This document shows, one piece after another, positions 52,157 through 59,971 of a stretch of DNA of 64,000 nucleotides. The notes under the pieces were generated by a model, which saw only the letters and a program-made list of their open reading frames with translations, was not told the DNA's origin and did no database searches. A program made the translations under genes and the position numbers. The DNA is from Mesonia mobilis DSM 19841 (GTDB lineage Bacteria; Bacteroidota; Bacteroidia; Flavobacteriales; Flavobacteriaceae): NCBI RefSeq assembly GCF_000423405.1, contig NZ_AUHX01000012.1, forward strand, positions 1-64,000. The letters run 5' to 3'. Within the stretch, counting starts at the first letter, position 1, and the number at the start of each line of letters is the position of its first letter.

Positions 52157-52923
52157 CTTGTTTTCTTTTTAGTTAATTGATTTCCACTTTTTGGGGCATA
52201 AACTCTTAAAAAAATAGGTTATTACCAATTTGAGCGTTGGATGAAGCGTTTGTATGGGTAGCGTTTTAAATAGTTGTTTGATAAAACAGCATTTAAACAA
52301 GCTATTTATACAGGACTTTGAGACAATAGCTTTTTGTTTTTTTGAGGTACGAGAAAAAGCAATATGCTATGGCGTTGTACTACATTTTATGAACCTATTT
52401 TTTTATAACCGCTGACTTGGGTGGTGGGGAAAAGTGGTCTTTTATATTTGTTAACGAAATGAAACAAACAAAGACTTGAGGTAAGGAATAATTGGACTTA
52501 ACGATGGTTTTGTGCAGCTTGAATGAGGTAACGAATATGCTTCATTTTAATCTAAAATTTCAAATGGTTATTGTTTCAATTTAGTTCGGATTTTTATTAA
52601 AAGTTCGGATGTGAGCGTGGGAAAAGCGGCTATTTTACATAATGGCGTTATAACTACAGCTTTGGTGATGCGGTGGGTGTAGCGGCTGCTATTATAACTA
52701 CCCGTTATGTAAACATAGCTTGGGGTAGTTTTTGGTGTGAGGGATGGGAACAGCTCTTTGCTTTTTTATTGTACTACTTTTAAAATATAATAGCAAATAA
52801 AATAAGCAATGTGCTGTGTGAGGGTTGGCAACCAAAAACTACAAGTGCGGTGGATAGCGGAACAAAACAAAAGACAGAGGATTCTGAGGTACGAAAAAAC
52901 TGGGTTTTGGGTTGTGGGGACAA
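52157..52923. other. Structured gene-poor DNA at the left edge of the metal island
   Basis: A 767-bp stretch without a supported gene. It has two nested inverted-repeat systems: an imperfect pair at 52628-52660 and 52683-52719, and a perfect 11-bp pair GTAGTTTTTGG (52725-52735) with CCAAAAACTAC (52832-52842). GTGTGAGGG occurs twice nearby. Base composition changes to higher GC toward 52.9 kb. Confidence 0.55.
52628..52719. repeat. Imperfect inverted repeat with arms of about 35 bases
   Basis: Left arm GCTATTTTACATAA, then GTTATAA and CAGC; right arm on the opposite strand GCTATGTTTACATAA, then GTTATAA and AGCAGC. The loop is about 22 bases. It may be a recombination or transfer site or a small non-autonomous element. 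Confidence 0.6.
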
Positions 52924-54852
52924 TTACCAACTCATTCGTTGTAATCTAACTGCATTTAAAATTGCTAATAATGCTACTCCTACATCTGCAAAAACTGCTT
53001 CCCACAATGTGGCCATACCAATTGCGCCCAAAATCATAAAGATAATTTTTACACCGAAAGCCAGACCAATATTCTGCCATACGATGCGTCTTGTAGACCG
53101 ACCTATTTTTATTGCCCTTGCAATTTTAGAGGGTTGGTCGGTCTGGATAATGACATCCGCCGTTTCGATGGCCACATCACTACCCAAACCACCCATTGCA
53201 ATGCCAACATCACTTATCGCCAAAACCGGGGCATCGTTAATACCATCGCCTATAAATGCTACTTTGGTTCCGGATTGCTTTTTGAGTTCTTCGACTTCGT
53301 TCAATTTGTCTTCAGGCAACAATCCACCTTTTGCCCAATCGATATTTAACTCTTTTGCAACTTGTTGTGTAATAGAGTCCTTGTCGCCTGATAGCATTAT
53401 AATCCTGGAAATTCCTGAATCTCGAATTTGTTTAATGGCTTGGTGTGCATCATCCTTTAATTCATCTGCAATGGTTACATAACCTTCAAATTTTCCGTCA
53501 ATAGACACCATAACAATTGATTCTACAATACCATCTGTTTCCGAAGGAACTTCAATACTGTTTGAGGTCATCAATGCTTTGTTACCTACAAGTACTGTTT
53601 TTCCGTTGACCATCCCTTTCAATCCTTTTCCGGCAACCTCTGAAACATTGGTGGCCTCATAATCAGAACCGTCCGCTTTATATTCCAAGATCGCCTTGGC
53701 AATGGGATGTGTGGATTGTTCTTCCATCGCCATCAGGTACTTCATAAACGTTGCCTTTTCTAATGTTATGGGTTTGATTTCCTTTATTTTGAATACCCCG
53801 TGAGTAACGGTTCCTGTTTTGTCCATTACTACCGTATTCACTTGGGTCATTGCATCCAAGAAGGATGCACCCTTGAATAGAATACCGTTTCGGGATGCTG
53901 CACCCAACCCACCGAAGTAACCCAGGGGAATGGAAATCACCAATGCACAGGGACAAGAAATTACCAGAAAAATCAAGGCCCGGTATAACCACTCCTGAAA
54001 TACGTACCCGTCCACAAAAAAATAAGGTAAAAACGTTAAGCATACTGCTAAGAAAACTACGATAGGAGTATAGATGCGTGCAAATTTCCTTATAAACAGT
54101 TCGGTCTTTGATTTACGTGCTGTGGCATTTTGCACCATATCGAGAATTCGAGCAATGGAACTATCCTTAAATTCCTTGGTGGTTTCCACTTCTACAACAC
54201 CTTCTAGATTGATGCTCCCGGCAAAAACCTTGTCTCCTTTGGCAATGGTGTCGGGTTTGCTTTCCCCCGTAATCGCTGCGGTATTGACCGATGCTTTTTT
54301 AGATAGCAATTGGCCATCTAAAGGGAACTTTTCACCTACGCGCACTTGTATTTTTTCTCCAATTTCAACGGTCTCGGGATCGACCGAAACATAATCGCCG
54401 TTCCGATACACCACGGCCTCATTAGGACGTACATCAAGAAGCGCCTTTATGTTGCCCTTTGCTCGTTTTACAGCTGCGTTTTGGAAAAGTTCGCCCACGG
54501 CGTAAAACAGCATTACGGCCACACCTTCCGGGTATTCCCCAATGGCGAACGCCCCTAAGGTTGCGATAGACATTAGGAAGAATTCGGTAAAGAAATCACC
54601 GTCCCTGATACTTTTCCATCCCTCTTTTATAACAGGAAAACCAACGGGGATGTAGGCTACCGCATACCAAGCGATTCGTACCCAACCTTTAAAAAACGGA
54701 AAGGCATCAAAGTAATCAATAGCAATTCCCGCTATCAACATCACAAAACTGAATATGGAAGGGATGTATTCCTTAATGCTCAGTTGTGATGAAACCTTAT
54801 TTTCAATTGAAGGATCCTTGAGGTCTCTTAGATTTAGTTTTTTCTTTTTCAT
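52924..54852 (-). CDS. Zn/Cd/Pb-type P1B-2 ATPase (CadA/ZntA-like)
   Basis: Heavy-metal exporter of 642 residues. Motifs: TGES near 195, SCPCALV in the sixth helix near 300, DKTGT near 345, a HP pair (STHPIAKAI) near 385, GDGINDAPVLA near 540 and DVGVALLAILNAVRLQ at the end, the pattern of the Zn/Cd/Pb group. No N-terminal HMA domain is present; the protein starts with a Lys-rich segment instead. It is the last gene of the island, 12 bp after the CaCA transporter. Confidence 0.93.
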   Translation of the reverse strand: MKKKKLNLRDLKDPSIENKVSSQLSIKEYIPSIFSFVMLIAGIAIDYFDAFPFFKGWVRIAWYAVAYIPVGFPVIKEGWKSIRDGDFFTEFFLMSIATLGAFAIGEYPEGVAVMLFYAVGELFQNAAVKRAKGNIKALLDVRPNEAVVYRNGDYVSVDPETVEIGEKIQVRVGEKFPLDGQLLSKKASVNTAAITGESKPDTIAKGDKVFAGSINLEGVVEVETTKEFKDSSIARILDMVQNATARKSKTELFIRKFARIYTPIVVFLAVCLTFLPYFFVDGYVFQEWLYRALIFLVISCPCALVISIPLGYFGGLGAASRNGILFKGASFLDAMTQVNTVVMDKTGTVTHGVFKIKEIKPITLEKATFMKYLMAMEEQSTHPIAKAILEYKADGSDYEATNVSEVAGKGLKGMVNGKTVLVGNKALMTSNSIEVPSETDGIVESIVMVSIDGKFEGYVTIADELKDDAHQAIKQIRDSGISRIIMLSGDKDSITQQVAKELNIDWAKGGLLPEDKLNEVEELKKQSGTKVAFIGDGINDAPVLAISDVGIAMGGLGSDVAIETADVIIQTDQPSKIARAIKIGRSTRRIVWQNIGLAFGVKIIFMILGAIGMATLWEAVFADVGVALLAILNAVRLQRMSW

Positions 54853-54864
54853 ATATGTTTTATT

Positions 54865-55863
54865 TTAAAATAGTTTTAGAACAAAAAATACCATTGTCAA
54901 TAGATAGACGATATAGGCTGCATCGAACGCGAATATCTGCCATCTGCTAAAACCGTGAAGTTCCTTGCTTTGATGGACAAAAAGGGAGTACAAAAGCGGC
55001 ATCAGTCCAACGAAGGCAAGATTCACCCAAAACAACTGGAAATCTTCGATAGGGGTAGTAACCAGCGCCAACGGGAAAAAGGCGACCGTCATCGTAACAG
55101 CATTATCTGCGATAACACTAGTGGTGCCTGCCGTTACTTCGCCTCCTTTCACCACGCTCCAGGTCTTAAATATTTCAGGCGCGGTGGTCATTATACCCGT
55201 GATGAACAATCCCCCAACGATTTCAGAAATATTCAGGGCCGAAACAATATTTTCTGTTGCCTTAACAATAAAAAAAGCACCCACAGCTATGGCCAGGGCC
55301 CCGGCCACGGATAACCAGACTTTCTTTTTGTCCCATTCTACTTTTTCGCCCTTTTCCCTGCCTTTTATAATGGCATGCGTTAAAAAAGCAGCATAGGCAG
55401 CCAGCATAATATAGCCATCGATGGGTTGTAATCCACGCCAGGCTTTGGGAAGGGTTAGTATAGCTACCAAAGCAATGATTGCCAGGTAGGGGATGGACAA
55501 TACCGAAACAGAACGTTTGTTCAGAGCCAGTAGGTTGGCATCCAGATGTTTTTGGTGTTCCTTATTATTTTTAAATTGCTTTCTGGAAGCAAAGTATGCA
55601 ATGGTTACCATGAGCGGAATGGAAATGATATTGGAACCAAGCAAATTCCCCAACCCGATATCAGATACCCCACGGGCGGCGCTCGTAATATTTATCGCCA
55701 CTTCAGGGCTCGCTGTTACAATAGCCAGGAAAGCTGCCCCTGCAGAAGCAGTAAGCCCCCATTGTTTGCGCAGCATCTTTAAAGGGGTAAGGAGTTGATC
55801 AGCACCCCAATGGGCAGCCCAAGCTGCCAATCCCAATACTACTACCCAAAGCCAAACGTTCAT
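54865..55863 (-). CDS. CaCA superfamily cation antiporter (YrbG-like)
   Basis: A 332-residue membrane protein with about ten helices and two alpha repeats: SPEVAINITSAARG with GNLLGSNI near 55-85, and TTAPEIFKTWSVVKGGE with TSVIADNA near 225-255. These form the ion site of Na/Ca-type exchangers. The acidic residue in each repeat (SPE, APE) is kept. Placed between lspA and the P-type ATPase, it may move Ca, Mn, Cd or Zn; the metal is not known. Confidence 0.85.
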   Translation of the reverse strand: MNVWLWVVVLGLAAWAAHWGADQLLTPLKMLRKQWGLTASAGAAFLAIVTASPEVAINITSAARGVSDIGLGNLLGSNIISIPLMVTIAYFASRKQFKNNKEHQKHLDANLLALNKRSVSVLSIPYLAIIALVAILTLPKAWRGLQPIDGYIMLAAYAAFLTHAIIKGREKGEKVEWDKKKVWLSVAGALAIAVGAFFIVKATENIVSALNISEIVGGLFITGIMTTAPEIFKTWSVVKGGEVTAGTTSVIADNAVTMTVAFFPLALVTTPIEDFQLFWVNLAFVGLMPLLYSLFVHQSKELHGFSRWQIFAFDAAYIVYLLTMVFFVLKLF

Positions 55864-55865
55864 AA

Positions 55866-56546
55866 CTAATCGTTGTTTATAATTTTTCTGTTACCCTCAG
55901 TATATTTCAACTTTTTATTTTCCGATATTTTCTGGTCTTTTTTTTGTTGGCTTTGAAAGATCAGGAGTAAAATCACTCCCGTGCTAATCCAGACATCTGC
56001 GGTATTAAATACAGGGTCAAAAAAAGTAAATTGATTACCTCCCCAAAATGGCATCCATTCCGGAAGCCTTGTATCAATAATGGGAAGGAACCACATATCC
56101 ACGACATTGCCATTTAAAAATCCCGCATATCCACCCCCTGACGGGAATATTTCTGCAACGTTTTGTACTGCCGGATCACTTTTTTCAAAGATCAGTCCGT
56201 AAAATGCACCGTCAATCAAATTACCCAATGCACCTGCGTATATAAATGCTGCACAGATTACAAAAACCTTTGCATATCCTTCACGTATCATCTTTTTGAT
56301 ATAAAAAGTCCCCCAAACAATGGCGGCCAGCCGAAATAGGATCAAAACAAGCTTGGCCAGATATCCCTCCCCAAACTTAAAGCCCCAGGCCATTCCGGGA
56401 TTTTCCAAAAAATGCAAGCGAAACCAATCCAGGCCAAATACGTAGTACTCCTCGCCATAATAAAAATGGGTCTTCACATAAATCTTTATGGTCTGGTCTA
56501 TTGCCAACAACAGTAAAATCAATAATGCTACACTACTTTTATTCAT
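55866..56546 (-). CDS. lspA: Lipoprotein signal peptidase, metal-island type (LspA)
   Basis: Signal peptidase II family: four helices, catalytic Asp in GNLIDGAF near 110 and in FNTADVWIS near 190, and the NPGMAWGF start motif near 53 (usual NxGAAF). It is 226 residues long, longer than the usual 160-170, with an extra loop before the second Asp. lspA-like genes are repeatedly found next to cation efflux genes in resistance islands. The chromosome must have its own copy elsewhere; that is inference. 2 bp from the CaCA gene. Confidence 0.87.
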   Translation of the reverse strand: MNKSSVALLILLLLAIDQTIKIYVKTHFYYGEEYYVFGLDWFRLHFLENPGMAWGFKFGEGYLAKLVLILFRLAAIVWGTFYIKKMIREGYAKVFVICAAFIYAGALGNLIDGAFYGLIFEKSDPAVQNVAEIFPSGGGYAGFLNGNVVDMWFLPIIDTRLPEWMPFWGGNQFTFFDPVFNTADVWISTGVILLLIFQSQQKKDQKISENKKLKYTEGNRKIINND

Positions 56547-56590
56547 AATTTCCTATTGTTTCCCAACGTCTTGTGCAACATATATTTGCA

Positions 56591-57382
56591 TTATTTAGAT
56601 AATTTTAAAATTCTTATGGCGCCCCGCATTACAAACGTGAAGACGATGCCGCCAATCACCAAATCGGGCCATTTGCTATTCAGAAAATAGACCAGTACCC
56701 CTGCCACTATAACCCCACCGTTTACAATGATATCATTGGACGTAAAAATGGCACTGGCCTGCATATGGGCCTCCTTACTTTTAGCCTTGTTTATCAACCA
56801 AAGCGAAATAAGGTTCCCCAGTAGGGCTAAAATGGAAACTACAATCATCCACTGGAACATTGGTGTTTCACTACTGGTAAAAAACCTTCTTAATACCTCT
56901 GCAAAACCAAGTGTTGCCAATGCCATCTGAAAATACCCGCTGAATTTTGCGACCTTCTTTTTTCTTGAAATGGCACCGCCTACCGCGAATAGGCTTAGCG
57001 CATATACGATGGAATCTGCCAGCATATCCAACGAATCCGCCACAAGTCCCATAGAAGAGGAAATCCAACCTGTGGTCATTTCGATAACGAAAAAACCAAA
57101 GTTGATGCCCAAGACCCACCAAAGGATTCTTTTTTGTTTGGATTGGTCTTCCATTACGGGTGGTTCGGCTTCTGTGGTTCCCTCTAAAGAATCCCCAAGG
57201 TTTAAACCGGCTATTGATGTTTGTATATCTTCAATGCCATCCACATGATATACTTCCAATTTCCTGTTGGGAATATCAAAATCCAAATATTTCACTTGAG
57301 CATAAGATTCCAACTTCATCCGGATCATCTGCTCTTCCGAAGGGCAATCCATTTTGGTTATCTTAAATGTTGTTTTCTCCAT
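56591..57382 (-). CDS. CDF family cation transporter with N-terminal metal-binding domain
   Basis: A 263-residue transporter. Residues 1-60 form a ferredoxin-like HMA domain with KMDCPSEEQMI (one Cys instead of CxxC). Five to six helices follow, with GLVADSLDMLADSIVYALSL near 112 (metal site A, D-x3-D) and a second site in ASAIFTSNDIIVN near 208. It lacks the cytosolic C-terminal CDF domain. Members export Zn, Cd, Co or Ni. Confidence 0.88.
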   Translation of the reverse strand: MEKTTFKITKMDCPSEEQMIRMKLESYAQVKYLDFDIPNRKLEVYHVDGIEDIQTSIAGLNLGDSLEGTTEAEPPVMEDQSKQKRILWWVLGINFGFFVIEMTTGWISSSMGLVADSLDMLADSIVYALSLFAVGGAISRKKKVAKFSGYFQMALATLGFAEVLRRFFTSSETPMFQWMIVVSILALLGNLISLWLINKAKSKEAHMQASAIFTSNDIIVNGGVIVAGVLVYFLNSKWPDLVIGGIVFTFVMRGAIRILKLSK

Positions 57383-57399
57383 TATCTCTTTTTTTATTT

Positions 57400-57899
57400 T
57401 TAATATTCGTTATAATAGTTGTCCTTTATCCGGATACAATTGTTACAAAATCCTTTTAGCAGCAGGTTTACTTCTTCTGCCTGAAACCACTCCGGCAAAG
57501 GCACTTTTGCTCTTCATCTTTCTCCCATTTACCAATGTATGTTTCCCAGTAGCTCTTTTGAATTTTTAGGAACCCCCGCAGGCTATCCGGTTTCATCAAA
57601 GACATAGACATTTCATTTCTTTGCCTGTATGCTGAATTATTCAGTGTCTGGACACCCTTCTGGAGGAATAATGTTTTTTGCACTCTTTTAGGAGCAGCGT
57701 CTTTTCGCTGAAACTTTTCAGTGTCATAGAAAACCTCCGCGGCTTCTTTTCCACTCATGCAGATCGTTTCCTTTAACATCAAACGGGTTCTAAAAATATC
57801 GGACCAAAGCTTTTGACGCTTTTTCTGAATAAATTCATAGCCGTCACGAAGTAGCGTCAAACTACTATCGATGTTTTTGTCTTTCGGAATAGTTCTCAT
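57400..57899 (-). pseudogene. Chimeric scar: CYP152 N-terminal fragment joined to Fur-family C-terminal fragment
   Basis: From 57899 down to about 57525 the frame reads as the start of a CYP152-type fatty-acid peroxygenase (P450): IPKDKNIDSSLTLLRDGYEF, ICMSGKEAAEVFYDTEKFQRK and the PKRVQKTL block (residues 1-135). The heme-binding Cys region is absent. The following sequence in another frame reads LPEWFQAEEVNLLLKGFCNNC and ends at 57400. This matches the tail of the Fur protein encoded at 59522 (LPDQYEVNDVNLVLKGICKNC). So two unrelated gene ends were joined and both are dead. Confidence 0.8.
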
Positions 57900-58027
57900 G
57901 CTCTTTACATTTTTAAAATATTTATTTTATTTTTTAGACCATAAACTTAAACTTAATACAAACTGATTTAAGTCTTATGAAATGATTAAAAACTGCCTAA
58001 TCCGATTTTACAATTAAATTAAGGCCG

Positions 58028-59437
58028 TTAAATATGCAACGCTCTGTCTTCGGTGGCTGCCAGACAGGCCTCTTTAAAGGTTTCTGAAAAAGTTGGGTGC
58101 CCGTGGGACATCCTTGCAACATCTTCGGCAGATGCCCTGAATTCCATCGCTACCACCGCTTCGGTATAGCTGTCTGCAATGCGTGGCCCTATCATATGCA
58201 CTCCCAATATCTCATCAGTTTCTTTATCTGCGATTACTTTTATGAAGCCGTCGGTGTCCATACTTATTTTCGCCCTTGCGTTGGCCTTAAAAGGAAAAGA
58301 GCCTGTTTTAATACTTCTTCCTGCTTCTTTCAATTCTTCTTCGGTTAAGCCTACCCCGGCCACTTCGGGCTGGGTATAAACAATATTAGGAATAAGCGAA
58401 TAATTGATATGTGGCTTTTGATCTGCTATCCTTTCGGCTACAAAAACGCCCTCTTCACTGGCTTTATGGGCAAGCATTGCCCCTCGGATTACATCCCCAA
58501 TGGCATATACACCCTTGACATTGGTTTCAAGGTTCTCATTTACCGTTACCTGTCCTTTCTCATTGGTTTCCACGCCAATGTTTTCAAGGCCTAAATTGGC
58601 GGTGTACGGTTTCCGGCCAATGGCCATAAGGCAATAGTCGCCTTCTAAATTCATTTCTTTTTTATCGGACAGGTTTTCCGCTTTCAATTCAACTTTGTTG
58701 TCCGTTGCTGTTGCATTGGTCACTTTATGTTCCAAATAAAACTCAATTCCCTGTTTTCTTAGGGAACGATGCAATTGATGTCCCAGTGCGCCATCCATAG
58801 TGGCGATGAGGCTATCAAAATATTCCACAATAGACACCTTAGAGCCCAGGCGGGCGAAAACAGAACCTATCTCAACCCCGATAACGCCTCCACCAACGAC
58901 CAATAAATGGTCGGGAATTTCCTGTAGGGCAAGGGCTTGGGTGGAAGAGATTATCCTTTTTTTATCGATTTTAATATTGGGCAAGGAAGCGGGTTTGGAC
59001 CCTGTGGCAATGATAATTTTATCGGTTTCTATAGTTTCCGTTTTAGCTTCGGCCTTAATCTCAATCGTGTTTTTGTCCTTGATGGTGCCGTGGCCTTCAT
59101 AAACGGTAACCTTGTTCTTTTTCATCAGATAATCAACACCATTGATGATTTCCTGTACCACATCCTGAACCCTTTGGTTCATTTTCAGGATATCGACATT
59201 GGCTTCTTTAACATCAATCCCAAATTTTTCGAATTGATGCTTGAGTTTGTAATAATGCTCAGAGGCTTCCAACCAGGCTTTTGACGGGATACAGCCCACG
59301 TTAAGGCAGGTGCCGCCAAGCGTGTTGTACCTTTCAATAATGGCTACTTTTAATCCTAATTGGGCGCAACGGATCGCACTTACATACCCGCCCGGGCCAG
59401 ATCCTATTATAGTTACATCAAATTTTTCCATATTCAT
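58028..59437 (-). CDS. lpdA: Dihydrolipoyl dehydrogenase-type flavoprotein
   Basis: A pyridine-nucleotide disulfide oxidoreductase of 469 residues: FAD loop GSGPGGYVSA near 12, redox pair GGTCLNVGC (Cys44, Cys49), NAD loop VGGGVIGVEIGSVFARLG near 182, FAD site YAIGDVIRG near 310, and C-terminal His-Glu pair HGHPTFSE near 445. All key residues of lipoamide dehydrogenase are kept, and mercuric-reductase C-terminal Cys residues are absent. No dehydrogenase complex genes lie nearby. It may be a metal-stable spare copy. Confidence 0.9.
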   Translation of the reverse strand: MNMEKFDVTIIGSGPGGYVSAIRCAQLGLKVAIIERYNTLGGTCLNVGCIPSKAWLEASEHYYKLKHQFEKFGIDVKEANVDILKMNQRVQDVVQEIINGVDYLMKKNKVTVYEGHGTIKDKNTIEIKAEAKTETIETDKIIIATGSKPASLPNIKIDKKRIISSTQALALQEIPDHLLVVGGGVIGVEIGSVFARLGSKVSIVEYFDSLIATMDGALGHQLHRSLRKQGIEFYLEHKVTNATATDNKVELKAENLSDKKEMNLEGDYCLMAIGRKPYTANLGLENIGVETNEKGQVTVNENLETNVKGVYAIGDVIRGAMLAHKASEEGVFVAERIADQKPHINYSLIPNIVYTQPEVAGVGLTEEELKEAGRSIKTGSFPFKANARAKISMDTDGFIKVIADKETDEILGVHMIGPRIADSYTEAVVAMEFRASAEDVARMSHGHPTFSETFKEACLAATEDRALHI

Positions 59438-59521
59438 ATTTTTTTTAAGTTCGTTACGGTGGAAAAAACCTTAAGCTTGACCATTGGGGGCTGGGATTCA
59501 GGCTTAAGGCACTCCCACCTA

Positions 59522-59956
59522 TTATTTTTTACTACAATTTTTACATATCCCTTTTAATACCAGGTTCACATCGTTCACCTCATACTGGTCTGGCAAACTC
59601 TCTTCCGATATTTTATTTGGTAAACAGATTGTTTTCTTACAATCGGTACAATGAAAGTGCATATGTAAACCTGTACTGAGTTTAACATTGGTGTTTTCAT
59701 CAGAAAGCGCATATTTTGCCACTCCTGTCCCATCGTTGATCTGATGAATCAACCCTTTATCCTCAAAAGTCTTGAGATTGCGATAAAAGGTAGTCCTGTT
59801 TGCTGTTTTATTGGTTTCGCTCTTTTGAACAAAGGCCTTTTTCAAATCGGAAAAGGACACGGCACTTTGCTTCCTTTTCAGAAACTTGTATATCTTCGAC
59901 CGCATTTGAGTAGGTCGAATACCGTGATTTGATAATATTTTTTCCGTTTTGGTCAT
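59522..59956 (-). CDS. Fur family metal-dependent regulator
   Basis: A 144-residue regulator: winged HTH (1-85; TQMRSKIYKFLKRK, TTFYRNLKTFEDKGLIHQ) and dimer domain with HMHFHCTDCKKTICLP near 98-113 and KGICKNCSKK at the end, which give two CxxC pairs for structural zinc. It is closest in style to Zur/Fur-like repressors found with metal exporters. It is 15 bp downstream of the multicopper oxidase gene, so probably in the same transcript or self-controlled. Confidence 0.87.
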   Translation of the reverse strand: MTKTEKILSNHGIRPTQMRSKIYKFLKRKQSAVSFSDLKKAFVQKSETNKTANRTTFYRNLKTFEDKGLIHQINDGTGVAKYALSDENTNVKLSTGLHMHFHCTDCKKTICLPNKISEESLPDQYEVNDVNLVLKGICKNCSKK

Positions 59957-59971
59957 CGAAATTTTACAGTA

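Noticed and set aside
52628-52719. Integron attC-like site suggested by the GTTATAAC and CGTTATG cores
   Set aside because: The cores do not match the GTTRRRY/RYYYAAC rule, there is no second copy beside a cassette-like gene, and no integron integrase is visible.
52811-53482. A 223-codon plus-strand frame at the end of the Zn/Cd ATPase
   Set aside because: It is antisense to clear ATPase motifs (GDGINDAP, DVGVALL) and has a low-information, shadow-like composition.
57468-57899. An intact 143-residue hypothetical protein
   Set aside because: Its start is a recognisable CYP152 fragment without the heme site and its last residues are an out-of-frame reading of a Fur-family tail.
58028-59437. 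Mercuric reductase
   Set aside because: It lacks the N-terminal HMA domain and the C-terminal vicinal cysteines, and no merR, merT or merP gene is nearby.
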